Shown piece after piece: positions 29,745-41,775 of a stretch of 64,000 nucleotides of DNA. Each line of letters opens with the position of its first letter. The first letter of the stretch is position 1. Both the position numbers and the translations under genes were made by a program. The notes under the pieces are model-generated. The model saw only the letters and a program-made list of their open reading frames with translations. It was not told where the DNA came from and made no database searches. The stretch is from an uncultured bacterium (lineage in GTDB: Bacteria > Nitrospirota > Thermodesulfovibrionia > Thermodesulfovibrionales > Thermodesulfovibrionaceae): the NCBI GenBank assembly GCA_937924475.1, contig CALDSV010000021.1:1-64000 (forward strand). The letters are read 5' to 3'.

Positions 29745-29788
29745 AAGTCCTTGCAAGGACCTTTTTAGCCTTGTCCCCGCAAGGACTT
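29745..29788 (-). terminator. Likely terminator of the MCP gene: GTCCTTGCAAGGAC palindrome plus a partially overlapping alternative arm
   Basis: 14-bp palindrome at 29747-29760 followed on the minus strand by TTTTAC; alternative pairing AAGTCCTTGC (29745-29754) / GCAAGGACTT (29779-29788). Confidence 0.5.
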
Positions 29789-29807
29789 AATATTGAAAAT
29801 ATTGATT

Positions 29808-31427
29808 TTAAACCCTAAATTTATCAATAGCTGTTTTAAGCTCCCCACCCAGTCTTGCTATGTCACTTGCTGTCTGGGCTGACTGATCCACTGCAAGGGA
29901 TATCTCTTTTGATCCTTCTGCTATGCTACCTACATCCTGTGTAACATGGTCTGTTACTGAAGACATCTGCTCTGTGGCTGAGGCTATCTGTTGTATCATG
30001 CTCTGAAGTTCCTGGGCTTTTCCTAATATCTGCCCAAGCATGTTTGCTGCTTGCTGACTTAGTTCTACTCCACTTTGGACTTTCTTCGTGGCATCTTCCA
30101 TGGAGCCTTCTGCCACATCTACTTCACTTTGTATTCCCCTTATCATTTCAGCTATTTCATCTGTTGCCTTAGCGGTTCTTTCTGCAAGTTTCCTTACTTC
30201 ATCTGCTACTACTGCAAAGCCCCTGCCTTGCTCTCCTGCCCTTGCTGCTTCAATTGCTGCATTTAATGCTAAAAGGTTTGTCTGGTCTGCTATGTCTTTG
30301 ATTACTGTCACTATCTCTCCTATCTGACGGGAACGGTCTCCTAATACATTGATTACTTCTGAAAGTTTCTGGATGGCTCCTTCTATTACCCTTATTTCTC
30401 TTGCTGTGTTTTCTGTCATGTCTTTCCCTTCTTTTGCTACATTGGCAGTTGTTACACTTACCTCTGCTATGTTTGAGGCATTCTTTGCTATGTCTACTAC
30501 TGTCTGGCTCATTTCTTCTGCAGCAGAGGCTATTTGACTTGCACGCTCTGTCTGGCTCTTAAGATTACGGGATATTTCCTCTGTTGTTGCTGAAAGCTCT
30601 TCTGAAGAGGAGGCAAGAGAGTTTGATATGGTCTTTGATTCTGCTATTAGGTTTTTTATGCTAACTATTGCATCTCTAAGGGATTTTCCAATCATGCCAA
30701 GTTCGTCTTTACTGTCAGTTTTTATCTGAACAGTAAGGTCTCCATGAGCTACTCTCTCAAGGGCTACCTTAAGCTCTGATACAGGTTTTTTAACTGAACT
30801 GGATATAAATAGGCTAAAGGTTACTCCTACTGCCACAATAACTAATGTAAGTATGATTAGAACCACTATTTCCCTTCCTATAAGAAAAATTACTTCTTTT
30901 AATCTTTTATCTAATCTATTATTATGAAAACTTACCTCTTCATCAAGGGCTTTATATATTTTTGCAATTTTAGGTTTACTTTCTTCATTATACGTTTTCA
31001 TTGCTTCGTCTTTCTTACCTAAATTTACAAGCTCTATGATTTTGTTATTTATAGGAGCTCCTTCTTTTATAGCGTTTTCAATGTTTTCAAGAAGTTTCTT
31101 GCCTTCTTCTGTGTGGGTAGCTTTTCTTATGGCTTCAAGGTTTTCTCTGTACTTTGCTCTGTTTTCTTCAATTGCCTTCTTTAGTTCTTCCCTCTCTTTA
31201 TTATCTACTGAAAGAATATAATCTGGTATCGCAGACATTATATTTTTTACTCTTTCTTTAACTTCATAAGCTTTGTTTAGTTTGTCTAAGCGTTCGTCAA
31301 TATCATTAACATTAGTTTTTATTTGACTTAGTTGAAAAAGTGTTACTATACCTAAAAGTAATGCAGAGGCAATAATTATCCCAAAACCAAATCCAAGCTT
31401 TTTACCTATTGTAAGATTCTTAAACAT
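29808..31427 (-). CDS. Methyl-accepting chemotaxis protein
   Basis: 4HB-type sensor, HAMP, signalling hairpin [20 protein letters not shown] and [34 protein letters not shown]. Confidence 0.96.
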   Translation of the reverse strand: MFKNLTIGKKLGFGFGIIIASALLLGIVTLFQLSQIKTNVNDIDERLDKLNKAYEVKERVKNIMSAIPDYILSVDNKEREELKKAIEENRAKYRENLEAIRKATHTEEGKKLLENIENAIKEGAPINNKIIELVNLGKKDEAMKTYNEESKPKIAKIYKALDEEVSFHNNRLDKRLKEVIFLIGREIVVLIILTLVIVAVGVTFSLFISSSVKKPVSELKVALERVAHGDLTVQIKTDSKDELGMIGKSLRDAIVSIKNLIAESKTISNSLASSSEELSATTEEISRNLKSQTERASQIASAAEEMSQTVVDIAKNASNIAEVSVTTANVAKEGKDMTENTAREIRVIEGAIQKLSEVINVLGDRSRQIGEIVTVIKDIADQTNLLALNAAIEAARAGEQGRGFAVVADEVRKLAERTAKATDEIAEMIRGIQSEVDVAEGSMEDATKKVQSGVELSQQAANMLGQILGKAQELQSMIQQIASATEQMSSVTDHVTQDVGSIAEGSKEISLAVDQSAQTASDIARLGGELKTAIDKFRV

Positions 31428-31438
31428 ATCTTCCTCCT

Positions 31439-31957
31439 TTATCCTTCAATGGCAGTTTTTTCTGCCACAGAAATCATGCTTTGGCTTTCTTCTTTCCCAA
31501 TTAATCTGTCCATGTCAAGAAGTATGATTAGTCTGTCTTGTAGCTTTGCAATGCCTGAGATGAATTCTGTGCTTACAGAATAGGTCATAGAAGGCGGAGG
31601 CTCTACTATGTCTTTGGATATCCTTAATACTTCTGATACAGTGTCTACTACAACTCCTATGGTTACTCCCTGGATGTCCATTATCATTATTTTTTGTTTG
31701 CTACGGTCTTCTTCTTCAGGTAAACCAAACATTTTCCTTAAGCTTACTACTGGAATTACTTTCCCCCTTAAGTTAATAACTCCTTCAACATAATAGGGCG
31801 CATTGGGAACTCTTGTTATTTCTTTCATTCTGTTAATTTCCTGCACTTTAAGAATGTCTACAGCGTATTCTTCTTGAGCAAGAGTAAAAGTTACAAGCTG
31901 AAGTAAATCTCCTCCTTCTGTTTGTCTTGTCTGTTTTGCCACTAAAGCTGTATCCAT
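31439..31957 (-). CDS. cheW: Chemotaxis protein CheW
   Basis: [24 protein letters not shown]...[19 protein letters not shown]. Confidence 0.93.
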   Translation of the reverse strand: MDTALVAKQTRQTEGGDLLQLVTFTLAQEEYAVDILKVQEINRMKEITRVPNAPYYVEGVINLRGKVIPVVSLRKMFGLPEEEDRSKQKIMIMDIQGVTIGVVVDTVSEVLRISKDIVEPPPSMTYSVSTEFISGIAKLQDRLIILLDMDRLIGKEESQSMISVAEKTAIEG

Positions 31958-32077
31958 TTTCTTATCCCCCCTTTTAATTTTTTTTCATTATACACTTTTT
32001 AAGAGAAAAACAACACTTATTTTTGTACATCCTTTTAATCAGTTATAATATAAAAAAATAAAATACGGAGGAGTTTT

Positions 32078-32278
32078 ATGGAATGTAAGTTGGAGAGAAA
32101 TAAGAAAATTTGCACCTGCACCTATGAACCCTGTGAAAAAAAAGGTATATGCTGCGAATGCCTTCATTATCACAGAAAAAGAGGAGAATTACCCGCCTGC
32201 TTTTTTACTCCTGAGGTGGAGGCAACCTATGACAGAAGCATAAGAAGATTTATTCAAATGCAGGGAAGTAAGAGGTAA
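32078..32278 (+). CDS. Small cysteine-rich protein (DUF6485-like)
   Basis: [46 protein letters not shown] ggagg upstream. Confidence 0.75.
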   Translation: MECKLERNKKICTCTYEPCEKKGICCECLHYHRKRGELPACFFTPEVEATYDRSIRRFIQMQGSKR

Positions 32279-33122
32279 TATCCTCTAAGAACACATTATC
32301 CGCATTCTCTATTTTTTGAGCCAGGTTTACCCTGGCTATTTTTATCCCTCCGTAAAGTGCATATCTTCGTGAAGTAAAGATTGTTATGCACTTTTTTGAA
32401 AAGATTATTTTACCTGCCAAATAGGGGTCATGTCCCCTAATGAAAAGAGAAGCGTTATGGGATTGTAAAAATTCAATGAGTCTATCTTCATTAAATCTGG
32501 GGATTTCATAACCTCTAAAGATGGGTGAATTTTCAACATCTGCCCAAAGAATGTCCAGTATTAAATCTCGCCTTGATTTATCATCTATTAATTTACTATT
32601 CATAGGGAAACCAGCATGGGAGGCAATAACTCCATTTTTAGTTTTTATCATAAGAGGCATTTCTCTGAAAACCTCCACAGCTATTTTGTGAATCTTGACT
32701 CCGAAGCTACCAAAAGTGTCAATTAATACTTTATCAAATTCATAGGGATAACAAAACACAGCATAATGAGCTTCATGATTACCTTTAAGTAGATATACTC
32801 TATTAGGAAAGAGGGTTTTTAGGATACACAAAAAGACAACATTATAAATAGCCCCCTCGGGTTCTGGTTCTCTATCAATGTAATCTCCAATAAAAATTAG
32901 TAACTTATCACTTTCTTTGATAAATCTTTGCACTATATATTTCGTTACCCTAAAATCGCCATGCGTATCACCTATAAAGATAGCTTCTCCTTCGGAAGAT
33001 TTTAGATTTAAGAAAGGAGGTTCTTCAAAAAGAACCTCTTTTGCCTTTGAAAGACTCTCTATTATATCATCAGGACCAAACTCTCTAACTAAATCAGGAT
33101 TAGAGACTACCTCCGAAAGCAT
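32250..33122 (-). CDS. PPP-family metallophosphoesterase (Ser/Thr protein phosphatase-like)
   Basis: [35 protein letters not shown] motifs. Confidence 0.88.
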   Translation of the reverse strand: MLSEVVSNPDLVREFGPDDIIESLSKAKEVLFEEPPFLNLKSSEGEAIFIGDTHGDFRVTKYIVQRFIKESDKLLIFIGDYIDREPEPEGAIYNVVFLCILKTLFPNRVYLLKGNHEAHYAVFCYPYEFDKVLIDTFGSFGVKIHKIAVEVFREMPLMIKTKNGVIASHAGFPMNSKLIDDKSRRDLILDILWADVENSPIFRGYEIPRFNEDRLIEFLQSHNASLFIRGHDPYLAGKIIFSKKCITIFTSRRYALYGGIKIARVNLAQKIENADNVFLEDITSYFPAFE

Positions 33123-33738
33123 CTTTTAACTCCTCATGGTTTCCATCAGATGCTACTTTTTTAATAAATTCCTGGGCATCTTGAGAATTAATGGCTTTTA
33201 AGGCGTTTATTATGGCAATTTTTACTGCTAAACTTTTTTCATTGTTAAAGGCTTCAATAAGATATTTTAAGGATTCTTGCATTTTAAGTCTGCCAAGAGA
33301 CTTTGCTGTTGCCTCTCTAACTAAAACTTCAGGGTCCAGCAAACCCTCCTTAAGTATCTCCATTAGCCTTTTACTAGGAGGAAAGTCCCCTAAGGCTTCA
33401 GCAACATAAGATTTGAGAGAGGGACATTCATGATGAAAAAAATGATCCTCAAAGAATCTCAAAAGTGCCTCTTGAGCTTGAGGCGTTTTCATATGACCAA
33501 GCATCCTAATAGCTCTTATTCTGTATCGCCAATCTACACCCCTGGCATCAGCCAAATCTACAACCACTTTAAATTTCTCTGTACTTTTAAATTCTTCTAA
33601 AAATTCAGTGTTAGAAATTTTTTCTCTCCAATTTTTAACATCAATCTCTTTAAGGAGATCATCAATGGTGTATGCAGAAGAGGGGGTTATGAAGAGAAAT
33701 AAAAAGAGAAAACTTAAGAAGGGAATAAATTTTATCAC
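33100..33738 (-). CDS. Secreted HEAT-repeat protein
   Basis: Signal peptide; repeats IRMLGHMKTPQAQEALLRFFED, AEALGDFPPSKRLMEILKEGLLD, AKSLGRLKMQESLKYLIEAF. Confidence 0.78.
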   Translation of the reverse strand: MIKFIPFLSFLFLFLFITPSSAYTIDDLLKEIDVKNWREKISNTEFLEEFKSTEKFKVVVDLADARGVDWRYRIRAIRMLGHMKTPQAQEALLRFFEDHFFHHECPSLKSYVAEALGDFPPSKRLMEILKEGLLDPEVLVREATAKSLGRLKMQESLKYLIEAFNNEKSLAVKIAIINALKAINSQDAQEFIKKVASDGNHEELKDAFGGSL

Positions 33739-33788
33739 TTTACACCTCCACAGGTATTTTTTTTGTCTCTATTGATTATAATATAACT

Positions 33789-34364
33789 ATGAAATGGAAA
33801 AAAGAAAGACAGGAACTTGTAAGAGTGGCAAAAAAATTATACAGAAAATGTTTAGTTACAGGCAGTAGCGGAAATTTGAGCCTTAGAGTGGATGAGAGAT
33901 GTATTTTAATTACTCCTCGTGCAAAATGCTACGAAAAACTTAAACTTGAGGATATAGTTATTATAGACTTTGAGGGTAACACAATAGATGGTAATAGAGA
34001 ACCTTCTTCAGAAAAAAGCCTTCATATAGAAATTTACAAAAAAAGACAAGATGTAAACTCTATAATTCATACTCACTCTACATCTGTTTGTGTGCTTGCT
34101 GCTTTGCAGTTACCGATCCCTTTAATTTTGGATGAACAAGAAACTTTCTTGGGTGGAAAAATTGAAGTAGCTAAATACGCACCTGCAGGTAGTGTGGAAC
34201 TTGCTATGGAAGCAGTAAAAGCTTTAGGTAATAATAGAGCTGTTATTCTTTCAAAGCATGGGGCTGTAGTTGTAGGAAGTTCTCTAAGAGAAGCCTTTGA
34301 TATGTGTGAACTTTTAGAGAGACTAAGCAAAATTTATTTATTTATAAAGTTGCTTAATCACTAA
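33789..34364 (+). CDS. Class II aldolase/adducin family protein
   Basis: TGSSGNLSLR, LHIEIYKKR, IIHTHS, LSKHGAVVVG. Confidence 0.9.
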   Translation: MKWKKERQELVRVAKKLYRKCLVTGSSGNLSLRVDERCILITPRAKCYEKLKLEDIVIIDFEGNTIDGNREPSSEKSLHIEIYKKRQDVNSIIHTHSTSVCVLAALQLPIPLILDEQETFLGGKIEVAKYAPAGSVELAMEAVKALGNNRAVILSKHGAVVVGSSLREAFDMCELLERLSKIYLFIKLLNH

Positions 34365-35330
34365 TCATTGTTTCTCTAAGTAATTTAACACATAATCCCT
34401 TACTCCTTCTTCCAAAGATGTAGTTTGACAATGATAACCAAAGGATTTAATTTTATCCATCTCAGCTTTTGTATAATATTGATATTTTCCAATCAAAATT
34501 TCGGGCATATCAATATATTCAATATTTGGTTCCATTCCTAAAGCAGAAAAAACAGCCCTGGCAAGGTCATTCCAACTACGAGGATTGCCTGTGCCTACAT
34601 TAAAGATGCCATTAATTTCAGGTTTATCAAGAAAGAAAAGAGTCATATCAACAGCATCTTTTACATAAATAAAATCTCTTAATTGTTCTCCATCTCTGTA
34701 CTTAGGATGATAGGATTTAAAAAGTTTTATTTTTTTGGATTTTTTTATTTGTTCATAAGCTTTAAGCACCATACTTCTCATAGAGCCTTTATGTTCTTCT
34801 CTTGGTCCGTAAACATTAAAATATTTTAAACCAACAATTTTATTTATAATCCCTTTTTTAAAAGCCCAAAGATCGAATATTTGTTTTGAATACCCGTAAG
34901 CATTAAGCGGTCTTAGTTTAGGAATTATTGAGTGCTCATCAGAAAAACCTAAGGATCCGTCACCGTAGGTAGCTGCTGAGGAAGCATAAATAAATCTCAC
35001 ATTCTGTTCTATGGACCAGATAGCAAGAGTTTTTGTATACTCATAGTTGTTTTCCATAAGAAAATCCACATCTTTTTCTGTAGTGCTACTTCTCGCTCCA
35101 AGATGGATTATTGCTTTAATATTCTCATTAAATTTCCTTTTTTTTATGGCTTCAATAAATTTGTCTTTATGAAGGTAGTCCTCAAAAGCCAGATCCACAA
35201 TATTTTTCCATTTTTCTGAGCAATTAAGGTTGTCTACAATCAGAATTTTTTCCTCTCCCAATTCATTAAGTCTTTTTACTAAATTTGAGCCTATAAAACC
35301 TGCACCACCTGTTACTATTAGGTATTTCAT
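34365..35330 (-). CDS. rfaD: ADP-L-glycero-D-manno-heptose 6-epimerase
   Basis: GGAGFIGSNLVKRLNELGEEKILIVDNL; YASSAATYGDG; YFNVYGPREEHKG. Confidence 0.92.
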   Translation of the reverse strand: MKYLIVTGGAGFIGSNLVKRLNELGEEKILIVDNLNCSEKWKNIVDLAFEDYLHKDKFIEAIKKRKFNENIKAIIHLGARSSTTEKDVDFLMENNYEYTKTLAIWSIEQNVRFIYASSAATYGDGSLGFSDEHSIIPKLRPLNAYGYSKQIFDLWAFKKGIINKIVGLKYFNVYGPREEHKGSMRSMVLKAYEQIKKSKKIKLFKSYHPKYRDGEQLRDFIYVKDAVDMTLFFLDKPEINGIFNVGTGNPRSWNDLARAVFSALGMEPNIEYIDMPEILIGKYQYYTKAEMDKIKSFGYHCQTTSLEEGVRDYVLNYLEKQ

Positions 35331-35935
35331 ATACTCATCCTCCTTGCTAATTCAATCCACGGAAAATGTTGAAGTATTTTTACAAGCCTGTTTAGCTCGC
35401 CTGAATTTATGAATTCAATTTTTTCTTCCTCACTAAAAAGTCCGTAAAAAGGGGTTGTTTCATAAAGAGCTTTCCCAAGATAATTTTCAGAGGGTTTGAG
35501 GACATCTTCAGGTCTTGTGTAAAAAGGATCTTCTCCTTCTTTACAAGGTTTTCCAAAAACATTGAATTGCCTACAGGCAAGAGGTCTCATAGGATATATA
35601 GAACAAACATTGTTAATCATAAAAGGACAGGATTCACCTTTGGAGTGTTTAATGAGGGCGACTTTTATTTGACTTCTGAGGGGTTCTTTAACTTTTTCCA
35701 TGACATACCAGTATATTCCTACTATCTCTATAGGATACAAGGGAATATCTCTGTGGGTGTTACAGCAATTACTGCAGCCTCGATGGCAAGCAATTTTCTT
35801 CCCTGCCCTTTGAGCTTTTTGAATGTCTTTCAGTACACCTTCATCCATAATAGCATAGGCATTAAGGAGAAGAGAAAGCCACTTATGAAGCTTCTCATCC
35901 TCAGGAAAGAATAGTCTGAATTTATTGCCTTTCAA
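35327..35935 (-). CDS. YkgJ family cysteine-cluster protein
   Basis: CHRGCSNCCNTHRDIPL...CPFMINNVCSIYPMRPLACRQFNVFG. Confidence 0.88.
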   Translation of the reverse strand: MKGNKFRLFFPEDEKLHKWLSLLLNAYAIMDEGVLKDIQKAQRAGKKIACHRGCSNCCNTHRDIPLYPIEIVGIYWYVMEKVKEPLRSQIKVALIKHSKGESCPFMINNVCSIYPMRPLACRQFNVFGKPCKEGEDPFYTRPEDVLKPSENYLGKALYETTPFYGLFSEEEKIEFINSGELNRLVKILQHFPWIELARRMSI

Positions 35936-36293
35936 TTCTGATTTTTTTTGCTCCTTTTAGGCTTTTAAGTATAGATGGGTCATCAAGAATTCTTCCTACT
36001 ATATTTACCTCACTGGCAGGTACTGGATCTTCACCTTCACTAAGGGGTGTTTTTCCAAAAAAGATTGCCAAAGCATTGCCCGGTGGCCAATAGCCAATAT
36101 CACCGATTTTAACTCTTGTAGTTGCTGTGCTGTCTAATTGAAGGCTTAAGTCTATAGAAAAATAAAATTCATCTCCCCATTCCCTGATATAGCTTTCTAT
36201 AGGAAGAGCTTCATAAATCTTTTTTGCACAGTCTGTATCAAATAGTTCAGCTTTTATCTCGTAGTCATCAATAAGTATCTTTATCTTATGCAT
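35922..36293 (-). CDS. Cyclophilin-like fold protein (TM1367-like)
   Basis: [41 protein letters not shown]. Confidence 0.85.
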   Translation of the reverse strand: MHKIKILIDDYEIKAELFDTDCAKKIYEALPIESYIREWGDEFYFSIDLSLQLDSTATTRVKIGDIGYWPPGNALAIFFGKTPLSEGEDPVPASEVNIVGRILDDPSILKSLKGAKKIRIERQ

Positions 36294-37518
36294 TTTTAGC
36301 TTTCTCCTTTTGTTTGTATATTAGAATTGGAGAGGATTTCTTATTTACTACATCTTCGTTAATTATACACTCTATAATTCCCTTTTCTGAGGGAATTAAA
36401 TACATTACATCGAGCATTATATCTTCCAGTATGCTTCTTAAAGCTCTGGCGCCGGTTTTTCTCTCAATGGCTTTCTTTGCAATAGCACGCAGTGCATTTT
36501 CACTAAAGGTAAGTTTTACACCGTCCATACTGAAGAGTTTCTGATACTGTTTTACAAGAGCGTTTTTAGGTTTTGTTAATATCTCTACCAAAGCACTCTC
36601 ATCCAGTTCTTTTAAGGTAGCAACTACAGGAAATCTACCCACAAACTCTGGAATCATTCCATATTTTATTAAATCTTCAGGCTCAACCCGAGAGAGTAAG
36701 TCCTCTTCTGTTTTTTTTGCCGTATCAGAGAGAAAGCCGATTGTTCTTTTACCAATTCTCTTTTTAATAATCTCTTCAAGGCCAACAAAAGCACCACCAC
36801 AAATAAAAAGTATATTAGTTGTATCAAGCTGAATGTATTCCTGATGAGGATGTTTTCTTCCACCTTGGGGAGGTATATTGGCTAAGGTGCCCTCAACTAT
36901 TTTGAGTAAAGCTTGCTGAACTCCTTCTCCAGAGACATCTCTGGTAATTGAGGGACTGTCTGATTTTCTGCTTATTTTGTCAATTTCATCTATGTAAATA
37001 ATTCCGATTTGGGCACGTTCAATGTTAAAGTTGGCATTTTGAAGAAGCTTAAGGAGAATATTTTCTACATCTTCGCCCACATATCCTGCTTCTGTAAGAG
37101 TAGTTGCATCAGCTATAGCAAAGGGGACATCAAGAAATTTTGCAAGAGTTTGAGCTAAAAAAGTTTTACCTGTCCCTGTAGGACCTATAAGCATTATATT
37201 ACTCTTTTGTATTTCATCTGATGGGCTGCCTTTGAATATTCTTTTGTAGTGATTGTAAACTGCCACAGAAAGAATTTTTTTTGCTCTTTCCTGTCCAATT
37301 ACATAGTCATTCAAAAAATTATGAATTTCCTGTGGTGTTGGCAAAGTTGTTTTCATGCCTTCAATAGAAGAGAGTCTTTCTTCCTCAAGAATTTCATTGC
37401 AAAGAGATACGCATTCATTACATATGTATACACCATCACCAGCAATTAATTTTTTTACCTCTTTTTGAGATTTACCACAGAAGGAACATTTTAATATTTC
37501 ACCGTTTTTCTTTGCCAT
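36286..37518 (-). CDS. clpX: ATP-dependent Clp protease ATP-binding subunit ClpX
   Basis: Zinc finger CSFCGKSQ...[23 protein letters not shown]. Confidence 0.98.
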   Translation of the reverse strand: MAKKNGEILKCSFCGKSQKEVKKLIAGDGVYICNECVSLCNEILEEERLSSIEGMKTTLPTPQEIHNFLNDYVIGQERAKKILSVAVYNHYKRIFKGSPSDEIQKSNIMLIGPTGTGKTFLAQTLAKFLDVPFAIADATTLTEAGYVGEDVENILLKLLQNANFNIERAQIGIIYIDEIDKISRKSDSPSITRDVSGEGVQQALLKIVEGTLANIPPQGGRKHPHQEYIQLDTTNILFICGGAFVGLEEIIKKRIGKRTIGFLSDTAKKTEEDLLSRVEPEDLIKYGMIPEFVGRFPVVATLKELDESALVEILTKPKNALVKQYQKLFSMDGVKLTFSENALRAIAKKAIERKTGARALRSILEDIMLDVMYLIPSEKGIIECIINEDVVNKKSSPILIYKQKEKAKNA

Positions 37519-37529
37519 TTTACTCCCAT

Positions 37530-38117
37530 TTATTTTTTTATTGCATTAATAACTTCATCTACAATTCCGTATTGTTTAGCTTCCTCAGCAGACATGAAAA
37601 AGTCTCTTTCTGTATCTTTTTGAATTTTTTCTATGGGTTGTTCTGTATGTTTTGATAAAATCCCATTAAGGATTTCTTTCATTTTTAGAATCTCTCTTGC
37701 ATGAATCTCTACATCTGTAGCTTGTCCATAAAATCCACCAATAGGCTGATGAATCATTACTCTTGAATGGGGAAGGGCAAATCTTTTACCTTTTGTTCCT
37801 GCAGCTAATAAGACACATGCCATAGAGGATGCTTGTCCAATACAGTAAGTAGCAATATCAGGTTTTACATATTGCATTGTATCATAAATAGCAAGTCCGC
37901 TTGTTACCATGCCACCTGGAGAGTTGATGTATATATGAATATCTTTATCAGGATCTTCTGTTTGGAGAAAAAGAAGTTGAGCAATTACTACGTTAGCAAC
38001 TTGATCATTTATCTCTGTACCAATGAAAATTATTCTATCCTTAAGGAGTCTTGAATAAATATCATAGACTCTCTCTGTTCTACCAGTTTGTTCTATAACA
38101 ATAGGGACAATGCTCAC
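37530..38117 (-). CDS. clpP: ATP-dependent Clp protease proteolytic subunit ClpP
   Basis: [30 protein letters not shown]. Confidence 0.98.
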   Translation of the reverse strand: MSIVPIVIEQTGRTERVYDIYSRLLKDRIIFIGTEINDQVANVVIAQLLFLQTEDPDKDIHIYINSPGGMVTSGLAIYDTMQYVKPDIATYCIGQASSMACVLLAAGTKGKRFALPHSRVMIHQPIGGFYGQATDVEIHAREILKMKEILNGILSKHTEQPIEKIQKDTERDFFMSAEEAKQYGIVDEVINAIKK

Positions 38118-38119
38118 TT

Positions 38120-39352
38120 TTAGACCTCCTCATTTTTGATTGTTTTTGATTTTTGAAGAAGAATATTTAAAACTTTATTCTGAAATATGGAGTTCTGAAA
38201 AACATCCAAGGAACCATATCTTGAAAGGTAGTACTGGATAACTGCCTGAGGAGTAGCACTGTATTTTTTTGCCATATTATTTATTTCCTCCTTTATGTCT
38301 TCCTCTGTAACGCTTACGCCCTCTTTATCTCCTATAACTTGAAGTAAAATAAACATTTTTACATTTCTCTTTGCAATTTCTGTTATTTTATCCATCTGTT
38401 CTACAATATTTATGCCCATTTTTTCATATTCTTCAGCAATTCTTCTTATTTCCATCTCTATAAGTCCCTCAGGAAGTTCGAAATTGTGTTTTTCAAGGAG
38501 CTTATTTAAAATTTCCATTTTTTTCTTCTCTTCAGCTTGCTCTTTTTTTGCTCTTTCAAGGCTTTCTCTTACATGAATTTTAAGCTTTTCCATATCTTCA
38601 AAGCCTAATTCTGCAGGAAGTTCTTCTAAAGGTATGTCTTTTCTTCTTTTTATATCTTTGACAGTTACTTGAAAATTAACATTTTTCCCTGCGAAATCTG
38701 CAATTGAATCCTCAGGGAAATCAATCTCCATTGTAAAGCTCTCTCCTTTTTTTCTGCCTATTAGGGCATTAGAAAACTCTTCAGGAAAAGGACCGTATCC
38801 TAATCTATAAACAAAATCTTTTGCCTCTTTACCTATATTGGTTTTATAATCTATTACTATTAAATCCTCTTTCTGAGCAGGTTCTTCTGTTGGTTCGTAA
38901 ATACCTCTTTGTTTTGAGAGGTTCTGAAGAACCTCTTCTATGTCTTTATCCGTTACTTCTATAGATATTTCTTCTATCTCAATCCCTTCATAGTTAAGGT
39001 TTTCAATTTCTGGAAGGGTTTCCACAATTAATTCAAAATAAAGAGGTTCATTTCTCTTAATGTCAATTGCATCTTCTGCCATAGGAGGTAATAGAGGCTT
39101 CACATTTGCTTCCTTTACAGCTTTATCATAATACTGAGAGACAAGTTTTTCCAGAACTTCTGATTCAGCATCTTTACCAAATTTCTTTTCAATTATTGAC
39201 AGAGGTGCTTTACCTGGTCTAAAACCAGGAATTTTAGCTTTTCTTTGAATTTCTTTTAATGCCTTCTGAATCTCTCCCTCTACCACTTCTGCAGGTATTT
39301 CAATTTTAAGCCTTTTTTTAGTTTTTGAAATTTCATCCACTCCCTTTAACAC
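38120..39352 (-). CDS. tig: Trigger factor
   Basis: Ribosome-binding region [19 protein letters not shown], PPIase middle domain. Confidence 0.96.
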   Translation of the reverse strand: MLKGVDEISKTKKRLKIEIPAEVVEGEIQKALKEIQRKAKIPGFRPGKAPLSIIEKKFGKDAESEVLEKLVSQYYDKAVKEANVKPLLPPMAEDAIDIKRNEPLYFELIVETLPEIENLNYEGIEIEEISIEVTDKDIEEVLQNLSKQRGIYEPTEEPAQKEDLIVIDYKTNIGKEAKDFVYRLGYGPFPEEFSNALIGRKKGESFTMEIDFPEDSIADFAGKNVNFQVTVKDIKRRKDIPLEELPAELGFEDMEKLKIHVRESLERAKKEQAEEKKKMEILNKLLEKHNFELPEGLIEMEIRRIAEEYEKMGINIVEQMDKITEIAKRNVKMFILLQVIGDKEGVSVTEEDIKEEINNMAKKYSATPQAVIQYYLSRYGSLDVFQNSIFQNKVLNILLQKSKTIKNEEV

Positions 39353-39389
39353 ATTTCCTCCTTAGAATAAAAAGTTTATCAAATTAAGT

Positions 39390-40202
39390 TTAAAAGTCAG
39401 GGACGAATTTTGTCAATTTAAAGAGCCTATTTTTCATTATTTCATAAAGAATTATAGAGGCTGACATGGCCACATTCAGACTTTCTGCTCTGCCTAATAG
39501 AGGAATTCTACATGATGTATGAGGAATCTTTTTAAAATATAGCCCTGCACCATGAGCTTCATTTCCAAATAAAATGGCTAAGGGTGATGATAGGTCAATT
39601 TCAAAAATCATTTTCTCTGCCTTAGGCTCAGTTATTATAAGCCTTAGTGAATGCTTATTTATGAATTCTTCAATTTCATCTTCATTAGCTTTGTAGAGAG
39701 AAATGAAAAATATGCTTCCTGCCGAAGCTCTTATGACTTTTGAAGAAAGAGGGTTGCAGCTTCCAGTGGTAAAAACTAAAGCATCAATTCCAAAAGCCTC
39801 TGCAGTTCTAATAATAGTACCCATGTTTCCGGGATCTTGAACTTTATCTAAAATAACTAAAACATCACATTTTTTTAATTTTGCCTCCCCTAAATTTTTT
39901 ATTTTCCAAGAAACAAGGGCAAATATTCCCTGCGGATTTACTGTATCAGAAATTTTATAAGCTACCTTTTCAGAAATTTTAATTAATTCAAGATCTTTCC
40001 CCTCTAAGGTCTTTATGTAATCTCTGTGCTTCGAAATAAAGATATCAGTAAGGAGTATTTTTTCTACTCTATGGTCTTTTTGAGCCTCTAAGACTGTTTT
40101 AACTAAGTTGAGCCCTTCGATAAGGATTTTCTCAGATGGAGATTTTTTAAGTTTTAGGATTTCTCTTATTAATGGATTATCAATACTGACAATGTTTTTC
40201 AT
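39390..40202 (-). CDS. TrmH/SpoU family RNA methyltransferase
   Basis: [53 protein letters not shown]. Confidence 0.93.
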   Translation of the reverse strand: MKNIVSIDNPLIREILKLKKSPSEKILIEGLNLVKTVLEAQKDHRVEKILLTDIFISKHRDYIKTLEGKDLELIKISEKVAYKISDTVNPQGIFALVSWKIKNLGEAKLKKCDVLVILDKVQDPGNMGTIIRTAEAFGIDALVFTTGSCNPLSSKVIRASAGSIFFISLYKANEDEIEEFINKHSLRLIITEPKAEKMIFEIDLSSPLAILFGNEAHGAGLYFKKIPHTSCRIPLLGRAESLNVAMSASIILYEIMKNRLFKLTKFVPDF

Positions 40203-41718
40203 CAGAGAGTTTTTTTATTGCTAAGGGTAAATATTCTATTAAATCAAAGGCTATGATGCCATGATATCCCTTATTTAAGGCTGCTAAATCACCACTTAAA
40301 CCATGAAGATATACTCCCAGCACACTGGCATAGAAGGGATCTAATTTTTGCCCAATTAAAGATGCTATAATCCCTGTTAAGACATCACCTGAACCTCCTG
40401 TTGCCATTCCCGGATTCCCTGTAGTATTTATAAAAGTTTTTCCATCCTCATTAGCTACCACAGTAGGTACACCTTTGAGAACAACAGTACAGTTGAAAAC
40501 CTTCGCTACTTTCTGAGCTATTTCGATTCTTTGGGCTTCAATCTCTTTTACTGGCATTTTTATTAATCTGCTTAATTCTCCTGGGTGTGGTGTTATTACT
40601 GTCTTTGTCTTTGCTTTTCGGAGTAAATTTTCATCAGTACTTAAAAGAGTTATTCCATCAGCATCAATAACAAGGGGTACATTACAACTTGTAAGTAGAA
40701 ATTTTAATATTTCTAAGGTATCTTCATTTATTCCTACTCCTGGACCAAAGGCAATCACATCTGCTCTTTCCCTTATAAATTCTTCTAAAGGTTTAATTGC
40801 ATCTTTTGAAATAGTTTTAGTGTTACAGGGCAAGGCGAGAATCATTTCCTCTAAAACCTTGGCTTGAAATACAACTTTAAGAGCCGCAGGTACTGCTATT
40901 GTTACCAGTCCTGAGCCAGCACGGAGCGCGCTCTTTCCACATAAAAGAGCAGCTCCTGTCTTTCCAACAGAACCAGCAATTACCAGCAGATGACCATAGG
41001 TGCCTTTATGAGAATAGGATGGTCTTAGGGGCAGTAAAGAGGTAGCTATTTCTTTTGTTATTAAGGAAACTTTTAAACTTTCCGATTCTATAAGTTCCTT
41101 TGGAAATCCAATGTCTTCAATATAAAGGGAACCTACATAATCTCTTGCAGGGTATAAGAAATGGCCTCTTTTGGGGATCCCAAAAGTTACAGTTATTTTT
41201 GCTTTCACAGCACAACCTAAAATTTCACCAGAATCAGAGGATACTCCTGAAGGTAAATCTACTGCCACTACAGTTTTATTAAGAGAATTCAAATATTCAA
41301 TTAATTTTGCAAGATCTCCTTCAATTTTTTTCTTAAGCCCTGTACCAAAAATAGCATCTATGAGCACATCGGCATGGGCAAGTTCTATTTCTGTGGGATA
41401 CCGTGCAAACACCTTTAGCCCAAATTTCTCTGCAATGTATATTTGTTTTTTGCAATCCTCTGATAATTTATCCTCTGGAAAAGGTTGGAATATTTTAATC
41501 TTGTAACCTTCATTTTTTAGGATTCTTCCAACAGCAATTCCGTCACCACCATTGTTACCCGGTCCAGCTAAAATGATTAAATTTTTTGGTTTAAGTTCTA
41601 TTATATGTTTTACCACTGACAAAGCTGCTCTTTCCATAAGAACCATGGAGGGTATGCCATAATTTTCAATAGTTAATTTATCTATTAGGGCAATTTCCTC
41701 TGCTGTGACTACTTTCAT
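40180..41718 (-). CDS. nnr: Bifunctional NAD(P)H-hydrate epimerase / ADP-dependent dehydratase
   Basis: YjeF_N ([16 protein letters not shown]) and YjeF_C ([27 protein letters not shown]). Confidence 0.95.
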   Translation of the reverse strand: MKVVTAEEIALIDKLTIENYGIPSMVLMERAALSVVKHIIELKPKNLIILAGPGNNGGDGIAVGRILKNEGYKIKIFQPFPEDKLSEDCKKQIYIAEKFGLKVFARYPTEIELAHADVLIDAIFGTGLKKKIEGDLAKLIEYLNSLNKTVVAVDLPSGVSSDSGEILGCAVKAKITVTFGIPKRGHFLYPARDYVGSLYIEDIGFPKELIESESLKVSLITKEIATSLLPLRPSYSHKGTYGHLLVIAGSVGKTGAALLCGKSALRAGSGLVTIAVPAALKVVFQAKVLEEMILALPCNTKTISKDAIKPLEEFIRERADVIAFGPGVGINEDTLEILKFLLTSCNVPLVIDADGITLLSTDENLLRKAKTKTVITPHPGELSRLIKMPVKEIEAQRIEIAQKVAKVFNCTVVLKGVPTVVANEDGKTFINTTGNPGMATGGSGDVLTGIIASLIGQKLDPFYASVLGVYLHGLSGDLAALNKGYHGIIAFDLIEYLPLAIKKLSDEKHCQY

Positions 41719-41775
41719 GGTCTTTTTCTCCTGTTTTTGTAATTATATCACAATGGTATAATAGTCTAAAAAGGA

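Noticed and set aside
36286-39352. clpX-clpP-tig cluster as unusual arrangement
   Set aside because: Conserved tig-clpP-clpX order found in many bacteria.
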